NCBI GenBank assembly: GCA_011033025.1
Contig: WFMF01000003.1
Coordinates: 1,023,483-1,087,482, forward strand
DNA length: 64,000 nt
Reading direction: 5' to 3'
Source of the DNA: Beroe forskalii
Lineage: Eukaryota > Ctenophora > Nuda > Beroida > Beroidae
The translations under genes were made by a program, and so were the position numbers. The notes beneath the pieces are model-generated. The model worked only from the letters and a program-made list of their open reading frames with translations. It did not search any database and had not been told where the DNA came from. The first letter of the stretch is position 1. Each line of letters opens with the position of its first letter. Below are positions 49,520-60,776 of the stretch, piece by piece.

Positions 49520-50997
49520 CTGGAGTCTGTGGTGACGATATCTGAGTGGTAGGAGGTTGGGGACATCCTCTGGTGATCCTGGTTGGAAGGAGCAGGATGT
49601 GTTAGAGAGGCTGGAATATTGAGATATGTAATGGGGAGAATACAGTTGTAAATTAGATCTCAGTATTTTAAGTCATTTACAATGAATCGTCTAAAGATTT
49701 TAAAACTCCAAATACCTTGAAATGCTTGGATGGCTCTTATCTGATCACCAGAAAGTTCAGGAACGACATCTGGTACCTCAAAATTGACACTTGCTTCGGA
49801 AAGAGTCGCCAGGTTTTTTTATGAGAGAAGTTTACGATTGCTTCTTTTGTATTAGTCTCGGAGAACGGCAAATATCGCGAGGTTTTGGGTTTATTACGCT
49901 GTTTCTTCCGGGATGTATGCCTATCCAACTTCACTGTTCAGCTCCCTGAATTCCTTTACTTCCTCCTGCCAGAACCTGCCAATCCTCCTCTCCTCCACAA
50001 ACGCTCACTCCGCACGCAACCTGATAATCACTAATCAAACTCTCTGTACTCCCCCTCTCCTCCTTTTCTTCCTCCTCTAAACACACCACGTTACAACTAG
50101 CAACCCCGAGTGCTAGTTCTCTGATACACCACCAACTCCGAAGTTCCAAGAGGTCCCGGGAGTCTCGCGTAGCTTGGTCCTCGGCTTCGTTATGGACGAG
50201 CCGGGCGAGGCGACGACGACGGATTAGAAAACGGAGCAGCTTTGTCGAGTTAAAATGATGGGGATGTAGGTGCTAGGGAGGACGATAATCAGAATGGTTT
50301 GGGAGAGAATAGCTAATGGAAAATAGAGAATTTCAATCGAAAGTTCGAGATTTGTATGATTGGTAGAGCAAGAAATTGAAAGATTCGACAAAGAGCGAAA
50401 AAAATCAGATACAAATTATGTGAATTGTTTATTCATCAAATATACTCAAATATAAACCAAACTACAAATATCAGGCCTTTCGAACAAAGAATAAACATAA
50501 ACACACGAGGAAAGTAACTGTGGTGATGAAAGTACACAATAACAATACGAGTGTGGTGCAATGACCTCTAGAATGTTGTGGAGTGCTCTCGGTGGTATAT
50601 GGAGAATGGAAAGAGTGGTCCCCTCACATGATGACGATCGTATGAGCTGCAGGTTACCAGTAGGAGGTGTTACGTCATCAATTGAATAATGATAATGACG
50701 TCACAATTCAATCGCCTTTTTTGGGAGAAGCTTCTAGTTGCAGAGTGTTCAATGAGGGCGATAGTTTTATGAAAAGGTGCATTTGGAATCATGGAGTTAT
50801 ATAATCTTCATTTAGAAATGAATCAGTTAATTTAGCTTCGAAGGGATGGGTGGTTGAGGAGAGCAATTCTGAAATTACAATTGGATTTCCTCGTGACCTT
50901 GCCTTGTTGCAGTCGAATCTTGCAAAGCTAGTTAACAAATATTCTTGAACAAAATTATTTTTATGCAATTGCAATGCGAGAACAGCGAGTTTGAGGA
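49520..50997. other. intron sequence, little recognised
   Basis: One dyad CRE-like core lies at 50669-50712 (TTACGTCATCAATTG, AATGATAATGACGTCA). A Glu-rich minus frame near 49931-50149 begins at TTG and is not supported as an exon. Confidence 0.4.
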
Positions 50998-52088
50998 AGT
51001 TTATTGGGCATAGATCCGTTTGCCACTTTTTCCAGGCGCCAGTCTAATGCAGGTCTAGCGCCGGTTTAATGCAGGTCTAACGCCAGTCTAGTGCAGGTCT
51101 AATGCAGGTTTGGCGCCGGTTTTGTGCAGGTTTAGCGCCGGTTCTAATGCAGGTCCTGTGCCAGATGCATAGCGCCGGTTTGGTGCAGGTCCAGCGCCGG
51201 TTGAGCGCGGGTTTAATGCAGGTCTTGTGCCAGTCTAGTGCCACTCTAATGCAGGTCTAGCGTCGGTTTGGTGCAGGTCCAGCGCTGGTTTAGCGCGGGT
51301 GCAGCGCTGGTCCAATGCACCTCGGATGCTATCTCAATATTACTTATGCATTTCATACAGATTTTGCGCCGATTAAATTATGCAGGTTTGACGTCTTTTC
51401 ATGAGTGTTTGGCGCTGTTTTGATGCTGGTGCGGCGCCATTCCAATGCGGGTTTGGCGCCGGTTTCATGCAGGTTTAGCATGTTCAATTCTATGCCCCAT
51501 GACTCTTCATAATAATAATAAATAATGGTTACCGGTGGTAACTAACGTACTTCATCATTGTTACCGGTGATAACTAACATACGTTACCATGGTTACCGAT
51601 GGTAACTAACGTACATTACCATGGTTATCTGTGGTAACTGACGAACGTTACCATGGTTACCGGTGGTTACTAACGTACGTTACCATGGTTACTTACCTGC
51701 ATTGGAATGGCGTTGCACCTGCATTAAAACAGCGCCAAACATGCATGAAACGACGTCAAACCTGCATAATTTAATCGGCGCCAAATCTGTATAAAATGCG
51801 TAAGTAATATTGAGATAGCATCCGAGGTGCATTGGACCAGCGCTGCAATCGCGCTAAACCAGCGCTGGACCTGCACCAAACCGGCGCTAGACCTGCATTA
51901 GAGTGGCACTAGACTGGCACAAGACCTGCATTCGGGCCCCGCGCTAAACCGGCGCTAAACCTGCACAAACCGGCGCCAAACCCGTAGACCTGCACTAGAC
52001 TGGCGTTAGACCTGCATTAAACCGGCGCTAGACCTGCATTAGACTGGCGCCTGGAAAAAGTGGCAAACGGATCTATGCCCAGTTTATT
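50998..52088. mobile_element. fold-back transposon, 1075 bp, with 8-bp target duplication
   Basis: AGTTTATT at 50998-51005 and at 52081-52088 flank an element that starts GGGCATAGATCCGTTTGCC and ends with its inverse. The arms are several hundred bases long and made of 20-base units around GCAGGT(C/T)(T)AGCGCCGGTT. The centre (about 51520-51690) holds a palindromic tandem of GTTACCATGGTTACC and GGTAACTAACGTAC. No ORF. An 8-bp duplication fits hAT-, P- or Merlin-type transposases acting in trans. Confidence 0.85.
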
Positions 52089-53017
52089 AAAGTGCCCTAT
52101 GCACGTATGGGAGGAATATCCCAAAAAAAAACTTTGAAACTAGAAGAACTTATGGTTATTCCAAAAAAACAAACTGTTTCTAAGAACTCATAATGCCCTT
52201 GTGACCAAACAATGTCAGCCACAAATGGGCATATTCAATGCTTGACTGAAAGATGATTCATATTTGAATTATTCAGCAGCTGTTAGTTGTAGCATATTTT
52301 CGTGTCTTCTTGAACAAATGACTTAAATTGAATTTGAGCTATTCAATCATGCGCTCCGTAAAATGCAATAAAGGAAATGATTCCATTAAAAAGTAGCATA
52401 GCACCGTCTGAGAATTTTAATTCAAGTGTCAGACTGAGTCAATATATGTATTGAAGCAGCTTTAAGTTGGTTTGATGGACGTATTCTAACAGCTTGTGGT
52501 CTGTACAAGGTCGAATGGCCACATCATTTCAATCACGTGTACCTTGACCATATAGTACATACTGGGTATAAACGAAGAATGTTGTATGTTGTTGCGAGTA
52601 TCATCCCCAAAATACCCGGAGAATAGCAGTTTTCATTGAAACCCCCCCCCCCCCAAACTTGATACTTTCCCGTGGTGCAGATGTCTACTCGCAAAACTAA
52701 CTACCCCTATTCAATAACACGAGAACTTGCTGGCTATGCTTATAACTTTTTCTTCCTAAACCAATTACCCAGTTCCCATTTTGGATAAATCATCATCAAG
52801 GGAAATCGTCTGGTTAACTGGTTTGCTAGCGCTCACGGGGGTTCCCAATTTGTTGTAAATAACGGTTGGGAAATTGTCCGGTTAACGAGGTCCTCAATTT
52901 TTTTTCTAAATCGTGGGAGAAAAATTGTGGCGGGGTAAGATGCACACAACTGTCAGTACCCACAGTACCTAGGTACTTCTGACCTAGGTATCTAGGATCC
53001 AGTCCCCTGCTACTCAC

Positions 53018-53548
53018 CGAGTTCCCAATGAGCGTTAACGTTCCCAGACTCTTCCTCCTTATCTTCTTCCTGATCTTCTTCCTCTCCTTACTGCTAACCG
53101 CTCTGTACGGTACCTCCCTCAACTGGGGATCTATCTTATCTGCTAACTCCAACTTCTCTTTACTCGATAACTCCGCCTCGTTTATCTCCTCGTGTAGCTG
53201 TCGTTTAGACGCTATCTCCCTTGCTACAGGGTCCTGATCATCCTCATCCCTCCCTCCTCCTTCCTCGTTATCTTCTCTTTCTGACTCGTTATCTCCTCTT
53301 AATATGACCCCTCCTTCTCCTCGTGATGTGCAGACAGCAGCAGGAGAAGTACTGGATCTAGCTCTAGCAGGGGGAGGAGGAGGAGGGAGTTGGTTGTTTC
53401 CTCCAGAGCAGGCAGACTGACTGCTGGTGTCACTGGTGAGGAGGTCGAGGGAGGAGAGGTTGCCGTTACTCTCGTATCGGATGAGGTTGATATACTCCTC
53501 AAATGTGAAGGATTCCGAGGACTCTTCCTCCTCAGATGTTGTAGACAT
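53018..53548 (-). CDS. unnamed gene, first exon (177 codons)
   Basis: ATG 53548 opens MSTTSEEEESSESFTFEEY. The exon has an acidic start, a PPPPPP run near residue 55, a Glu/Asp-rich middle and a strongly basic end (KERKKIRKKIRRKS), followed by LGTLTLIGNS and the donor TCG|GTGAGT in phase 0. No domain recognised. Low-complexity balance and a clean donor argue that it is coding. Confidence 0.65.
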
Positions 53549-53699
53549 GGACTATAAGGAAGCCAGGGGAGTTAGAGGGTGGGGTTTCAGATGTTGTAGA
53601 CATGGACTACAAGGGAGTCAGGGGTTAAGAGGGTGGGTTATCAGATGTTATAGACATGGACTACAAGGAAGTCAGGGGTTTAAGAGTTGGGGTTTCAAA
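53532..53699 (-). repeat. tandem 54-55 bp repeat carrying extra start codons
   Basis: Units begin at 53532, 53587 and 53641 (TCAGATGTTGTAGACATGGA on plus). Each includes the sequence around the ATG of the unnamed gene, so two upstream copies give extra ATGs with short reading frames. Confidence 0.8.
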
Positions 53700-54778
53700 G
53701 GGTTTAAGGGAGGATAACATGGTTTTTAGGACGTGTTTAAGGGGTTAAGGGAGTGGGGCTGAGATGTGGTTTCGGGGGATTAAGAAGGGGTTTAAGTAGG
53801 CAGGGGTTCAAAACATGGAATCATATCGTAAGGGGTTTGACATGAGAGGCAAGCTAGAAATCTAGAAAGTACGACTAGCGTGTGAATACTTTGATAATGT
53901 CAATGTAGTCGAAACGAATTAATTACGGGACACAACGTGAGCCAGCCTCACAGAAGCTAGACCGCCCCTATGCCCCCAATTATATGGAGTCTAGACTTGA
54001 TCCAGAGCATAAAAAACAAAACAAAGCAATGTCATATGACTGTGTAACCACTAGTGTTTATCACCTGTTCCTCATTTAGTAGCGACTTTCAGTGTTGCTA
54101 TAATTAGCAACTTATAAATTACGTGTAGGTAAGTCACATTGGTAAATCATTCACTCATTTAAGTTTAAGATGAGCGAGATTCATATCCAAGAAACAAAAC
54201 AAAAACAGAACAAAGAAGACTGGATCAAAAAGGACCATGAATAGCAGTCTTTGCTCAGTTGCTCAGCTTCAGAAGCCATGTTTGGTTAAATAATGTAGTA
54301 TAGTTCAATTCAAATTGCGTTTCCAAGAAAAGCGAATAATAAACCTAGAATCGCACTTTTCAGGCCTACTTCGTGTAGTGTTTTGTGACTTCCTTAATGA
54401 GATAAATCATACATTATGATTACAAAATTACACATTTACGATTTTCATCATATATCGAAGATTTCGTAATCAGAAACTATTATGTCTAACTCTCGATCCA
54501 ATTTTCTGAGAATCTGAGGAACAAACGTAAGCAACAAACGCAAAATAAAATAAATGCGTACAACTTATCCCTATTTCAACAAATAAAGTGAACTGTTTAG
54601 CAGTGAAATATTTAGCAGTGAAATAGTGAAATAGTTACCCTCGTTAGCGAACCCATTATTCCTACACGTACAGAAGAAGAAAGGGTATTATTCGAGTGAT
54701 TTACAAGGTAAATGAGATGTGACCGGCACTACCTATAACGCGTATCATAAACCATTGTCAATTTGAGAGCCATGCACG

Positions 54779-54893
54779 TAACACTAAACGCTGCCCAAGA
54801 AAAATAGGCGGTTCAACGTCATCAACTCACTACATTGAGCAATGATAATGACGTCACCCACCCGCCTATTTCACGTGCGCGGCGTTTAACACC
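54779..54893. mobile_element. dyad CRE-like MITE, near-complete
   Basis: AAAAATAGGCGGTTCAACGT with CATCAACTCACTACATTG, then AATGATAATGACGTCACC and CCGCCTATTTCACGTGCGC. Both GC-rich ends are still visible. Confidence 0.7.
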
Positions 54894-56134
54894 CGAGCAG
54901 TGTGAGGGCGTTACATGCTCTCTAAGGGAGGAGAGATTCAGAAAATAGATGTTATAATTCTTGACGAATTGATGCATTATTCCTGTTCAGCAGTAAGGGT
55001 TTTATTCTATGATTTACTATCTAAACGGGATGTGAAGGGTGGTACCTATAACGTACATAACACGAGATTTCGAAGCATCGTTATAATTGTGACAGACGAA
55101 TCTCGGGTTATATTCATCTATCCATATATCTGAGGATTTAAATTTACGGAGCAGTACTTAAAAGTACAAAATGTATTCACTATTCCTAGGAGATAAAGCG
55201 AGATGCATGTATGCAGATCAGCATTTTATTACTCCCCATTGATGATTATAACTCAAAGGGATCGGAAATGATAATACCGCCGGCGCATACCCGTAAGATC
55301 CGAAATCATCTTGACATGGTCAACTCGCGCGCTGAATGGTCACTGTCAAAGTGACCTACGGGAGAGCTAATAATATATAGTCCGAGGGTAATATTATGGG
55401 CCAGCATTGAGATGCATATACTTGCATATACTGGATGAGGAGTTTAATATGCATCATAATGGTGTCCTATTGGCATATTTTAAGGTGAGCAGACTATAAG
55501 TATGCAAAAACATGAATAGCAATATAAAATGCATGTGAAAAGTAAGGGAACCTCGTATATGGAGTCTTTGAGCCCGACAGGGCTCACACTGTGAATAGTG
55601 CGTTGCCTTATATTTGCAATTTCCTAGTAGTTAAGAAATAACTTCCTAACTTCACAAAAATTTCTATCAAAGACAAGAATTCATGTCAAACACGAGAAAA
55701 ATTTATTAATTAAACGTTTTCCCGTTCTGAGTAAATTTAAATTGTTCAAGCCATATTTTTGACGGAGGGAATGTGGGATATGCGGGTAAATTCCTTGTTT
55801 TTTGTGAAAGCTATTATTGAGCTATGTACGTTTAACAGGTGAATTTGCCGATAATTAGGGTGGGTGAGTGCTAAACCGAATTCCTGGTGAGGTATAATAA
55901 ATCGGCAGCCTGCACAATACACATACCATACAAAATATGTGCGTGTGCAGGCAGACCATTCTACTAATTATGCGGGAATACATTATGTAATGAGCAATTA
56001 TATAACCTCCACGTGCGGGGAAGAATGGAAGGTGTCCAACTCCTAGCTCCTCACACACGTCAAAAACACAATCAAAATGTTACAGAAAGTAGGATTCGTA
56101 ATAATATGAATTTGCGATCTCCGTCAATATATAA

Positions 56135-56443
56135 ATGATTCAACAACACAAAAACTTTCAGATTGCAGATTGCAGAAATGAAATTGACATGAGAGACCAA
56201 AGGAAGAGTGGATTTAAATCAGCGAGTCATCCAGAACACATGAACGACCAGGGAGACTTGAAGGATCAGAGAGACTCGCAGGATCAGGGAGCCTTGAAGG
56301 ATAAGGGAGCATTGAAGGATCAGGGAGACTTGAAGGACCAGAGAGCCTTGAAGGATGAGGGAGACTCAATTAAGGGGAATAATCTTACTGTGGGAGACAC
56401 ACATTACGGGTCCGATATGAGTAGTTCTCCGGAACGCTGCTGA
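56135..56443 (+). CDS. ORF with hexapeptide repeats (102 codons), doubtful gene
   Basis: Starts at ATG 56135. Residues about 38-78 are seven copies of a D-Q-G-D-L-K type hexapeptide from an 18-bp tandem repeat (56246-56368). Highly charged. No homology or splice context is recognised, so it may be a minisatellite that happens to be open. Confidence 0.25.
   Translation: MIQQHKNFQIADCRNEIDMRDQRKSGFKSASHPEHMNDQGDLKDQRDSQDQGALKDKGALKDQGDLKDQRALKDEGDSIKGNNLTVGDTHYGSDMSSSPERC
56246..56368 (+). repeat. 18-bp minisatellite, seven units
   Basis: Unit GACCAGGGAGACTTGAAG with substitutions, no length changes. Confidence 0.85.
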
Positions 56444-57404
56444 GCTGCTGTTCTGCTGTGAGCAGTGAGCATGTAGAGAAGTAGGTAATACTGCGCGTAG
56501 GTGCTCGTGACATTTTCATTTTATTATATTGGACATAAAGCAGAGCACCTGAGTACCCTCTCCCTCTCTCAAGACCCAAAATGAGATTAATTAAATGAAA
56601 GCATCGTTCCATGCTTCGTTCTATCTGTGCTGCTGAAGACAAGCAGGAGCCAGTGATCATAGGGCAAAAATGTATGAGGAACACGAACAAGCAAAATGCA
56701 GTACAATAAAGAACGCAAACTGCAGGTTATAAATTGAGATCCTATACACAATGTAAACAATGTGAACACCATCCGGTATAGAAAATACACGACTATAGTG
56801 TGTACCTACATTACACCACTGCAGTTTGTTATTACAGCTGTCTGTGTCAACAATAGACATATCAGTTTACAGATGAGATGATATCCTTCGGTGTGTTTTG
56901 GCCCAGCTGCTACCAATGTTTGAAGCGAAGCTCCATCACAAAGCGGGAGGGGGGAGCTTTTGTCCTTTTGTCCGCCCATCCATTATCTCATTATCTTTGT
57001 TACGGTAAAAGCAAAAGCCATCCTAAATACTTCAATTTTCGAGAATATGGTGCGCTAAGCCCGACACGACCCCACTCAATTGTTGCGAGAGACCACCTGG
57101 TATCCAGGTAGTTCCCAGGAAACCATCCTCTGGTTGCGAGTTTCCCCCACCCCCGCGGGGAGGCCTCGAGAGCTGGAGGGGTTGGTACAGATATCGCCCA
57201 AAAAATGCCAAGTGAGAAGCACTCAGCTTAACACAAGTTCACAACTCGTCAACTGGCTAACCGGACATCTCAGACAAATCTAAAATATTCTAATAATATC
57301 CGACATCAGACTCTCACAGTTGCTCACACTGTTGCCTTCAAACACAGCTGGCATATTCTAATATCCTGATCAACATATCAACCTAACGAGCAATATATAC
57401 TGTT

Positions 57405-57475
57405 GAAAGTGACGTCATTATAAGGGATTAAAGTGGCGAATACGGCTGACTTCACCCCGCCTATTTTACGAGGAA
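57405..57475. mobile_element. dyad CRE-like MITE
   Basis: AAGTGACGTCATTATAAGG, then GGCTGACTTCACC and CCGCCTATTTTACGAGG. Confidence 0.5.
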
Positions 57476-57599
57476 AGTCCGTAATATACCTAATGAGCAT
57501 ACACAACAACAACAGCAGTGGTATATACCTGAGCAATGCTGAAAATAATATATGGAGATCTCGATTAGAGAAAGAATACACTAAATGGAGAGAAATATG

Positions 57600-57665
57600 C
57601 GGTTATAAGATGACGTCGTTATCATAGCACAACGTAGTGCGTTGATGAGAATGAACCGCCTGTAA
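57600..57665. mobile_element. dyad CRE-like MITE
   Basis: AGATGACGTCGTTATCATAG, then TGCGTTGATGAGAATGAACC and GCCTG. Very near the previous copy and in the same orientation. Confidence 0.5.
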
Positions 57666-57879
57666 TGATCCGCAGGTAAGGTATAGTAATGTACAAAGCA
57701 TGGCTGAGGCTCTCCTATGGCCTGGTCGCTGTATGTTAGAGAAGAAGAAGAAGAAGGAGGAGCAGGAGGAGAAGAAGAAAGGGGAGCATGTGTATTGTGA
57801 TAATCTGAATAACAATGACACAATACTCTCCCTGGACGTATACAGGGTGGGGTTGGTAAAATATACATTGCGTACAGAA

Positions 57880-58040
57880 TGAACACTTTACTTTGTGTGC
57901 AGAATAGAATGTGGATGCAATGTATTGTATTTTGAATTTGTATTGTGTACTGAATTTATAATGTGTAATGGATGTACAATGTATTGTGAGCTGAATGTGA
58001 GATGTACACAAATGTACGCATTGTACATTGTGTTATAAAC
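57880..58040 (+). repeat. degenerate ATGTATTGT / TGTAC repeat
   Basis: GAATGT, ATGTATTGT, TGTATTGTG and TGTACA words recur about every 12 bases. Confidence 0.5.
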
Positions 58041-59594
58041 GCACATGCGGATGAGTAAATATTACCTCAAACCTGCAACCAAGAACCTGCAACCTAGAAC
58101 CTACTGCAGTTATTTTAAGAAACCAATGAATTTACAAGGTGTAGGTAGTTAGCTTGAAATTATATTACTGTGCATTAGGCAGGATTTTAGGCCAGCTAAT
58201 TTCATAATAACGCTATGTTAATGTATCAGCGAACTAATGCCATGCCATACAAACTGGAATGGGAAATGAGTTGGATATTATTGGACTAGCATCAGGTAGC
58301 ATTATTTTTCAAGGAAAGGGGTTTTCTGGGTACTGAAGGAGCACACGCGGAGTTTTTATGTTGGAATAAGTCCAGGATCTTATGAAACACAGTTTAGTTT
58401 AAAATCTTTTATTTGAGGGAGACTAAAACTCGTTACTTTATCCTGATAAAACTCCTCAAATAAAAGCAAAACACGTTTCAAATCCTCGCGAAAAAACGAA
58501 CTAACATATCTCTTAGTAAAGTGACGAAGGACATTGGACCTGGAAAGTGAGGAAATCTGTGCAGCAGCAGCAGCTGTTTTGGAGTGGTCCAATGTATGTG
58601 TTTCAATTAGGAAACCTAAACAGTGCTATACCATGTCGCATGTCAATATATACACAGGGGGAGAAGTGGCAACTTGCAGCAGCTTTTACTTTTTATAGAG
58701 AAAATAGCCTTTTCTATCTACAAAACACAGTACAAAGGTACAAAGTTGCAGTGATTCGATCAACTCATGTCTCTGTGTTTTCAAGAGACATGACGTGTTA
58801 TAGATGATAACTAAGAGTCTTCAGATTCAATAAGAAAGTTCAGTACAACGATTAGAATGAGCCACAATCAGAGCAAAACTGAGTCAATAGAGATTGAGTA
58901 ACTATCTCAATCTAGCTAACGAGTTTTACCTGATCTCTGAATGAGCACTATAAGTATAAAACGACTTTACGACTGATATTTTGTCTCCTATACCATAAGA
59001 AGGATAATAAGGGACCAGCTGCTCAGTGAGAGGGAGCATATGTGTGCATGTGTGTCTGCAGGCCATTGATCGATCAAATAAGGAATCGATGATAAGGGAC
59101 GCGCAATTTTAATGTTAGTGTGTTTACTTTCACTGGAAACCCCCTAATTCGATCGATCAGTCTTCATATTTTTGGGTCGTATCTGGGTCATTATATAACA
59201 AACCTTAGAGTGGAACAAAACTTTTGAGTGCGACAAGCTGACAAAACTTATGAAGTTTTAAGTGGGAACAAATTTATAAGTGGAAACATAATTTTGATCA
59301 GGTCTAAGTGGGAACAGATTACAGAACTTATGAATGGTAACAAAACTTACAAGTGGAAAACTAAACGCCGTAACTCTCTTGCATACAAATATATACGATA
59401 TTATGATGGAGTTTAGAGACTCAGAATGTCAGAACAGAGTTACCTACGATAATCTTACGCAAAAACCTATGTTTCCATGTTAGGAAAGAAGAATTACAGG
59501 GTTGCTGTAACTTGATAGGAACGAGAAATGAACTCAGTTACGCAGGACTTCCGCTACGCCCATGTATATAGGTTATATACAACATGCTGTTGCT

Positions 59595-59650
59595 GAAAAA
59601 TAGGCGATTGAACAGTGTATCGCGATACACCGTTGAATCGCCATTTTTTG
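59595..59650. repeat. compact palindromic derivative of the dyad MITE
   Basis: AAAAATAGGCGATTGAAC at the left and GTTGAATCGCCATTTTTTG at the right meet in a perfect TGTATCGCGATACA centre. A single left arm is repeated at about 59803-59827. Confidence 0.6.
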
Positions 59651-60776
59651 AGAAAGAGCGTTATATCGCTGTTCCTGAGTTTCATGATAACTGATGTTTC
59701 GAAATCTCGTATCTCTAAAATTATGTCTGAGTAGACCCAATGAGAAATTAGAAACGAAATGGTTGAGCCGTCCCACTTTGCCAGGATAGGATAAACTGCA
59801 CATGAAAAATAGGCGATTCAACGGTATAAGAATAAGAATGAAGAAATTTTCCGAAATGAGCAAAAATAGAAATTTTTGGGAGAAACGTGAGCTTTAGTAA
59901 GAAATAAACGAATTCAATTCACTTTTCAAGCAATTTCAAACACACGACAATAGACTTGCGTCAATTCGCCTATCATTTCATCTCGTCCTCTCAAACCCTA
60001 GTATGAAATTTATTATATCTTTCATTATACATAACAAAAGACATACTATTTTAAAAGATATTCTGTACAAAGCCACACTTCATGCAAACATCCAAGACAT
60101 GCTAATTAGGTTCTAATGAGGAGATAATTAGGTGCGAAACATCGTGTAATAGCAGAACATGCCACACATGTTAAAACACTTAACTTTCCTGTCTCCATCG
60201 GCTATTAATTTACTTTCTGACAGGGAGGAGTATCCATTATCATTATCAAAAATGCCGGAAAACAAAAACAAGATTTATGAAAGACCGCGCAATAAAAATT
60301 GGCGCTTCAGCAGCATCAACTGGCTACATCGCGCTGAGATAATGACGATCAGATCGAAACCACCAATTTGTCGTTTGGATATAATATCACACCAAACCTA
60401 TAGTCAAAATATCTGAAAATGAATTTACAACGATTACAACGATTTGATGTCCGCAAGAAAAGGTTCAACAAATAGTCCCAACTCCAAAGAACCACAAAAA
60501 TGACGATAGGACTCCAACACTGTCCTAAAAGCCTAAAGACGCTGCGCGAAACACGTACTACAATTCATCAAAACCATGCACAACCATATTCCCTGTAGCC
60601 TGGTGGCCTCTCACTCTCAGAATACAGGAGTCACGCAGAGAACGTAGCTGGTGAAGAGTCAACAATTCAACATTCTCACCCCTGATAATTACGACACACT
60701 CAACCAAGTATTGAGAATGAGACCTATATGCATTGCAATATAGTCCAGGTTATTGCTTTAATGATAAGTGTCTAGC

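Noticed and set aside
49931-50149. 72-codon Glu-rich minus frame
   Set aside because: No ATG and no acceptor/donor pair in phase with neighbours; possible exon but not supportable.
52641-52655. C homopolymer
   Set aside because: Simple run only; possible sequencing slippage, no structure around it.
57378-58011. overlapping minus-strand frames rich in Ser, Phe and Leu
   Set aside because: Produced by a GAAGAAGAAG/GAGGAG purine run and MITE copies read on the opposite strand.
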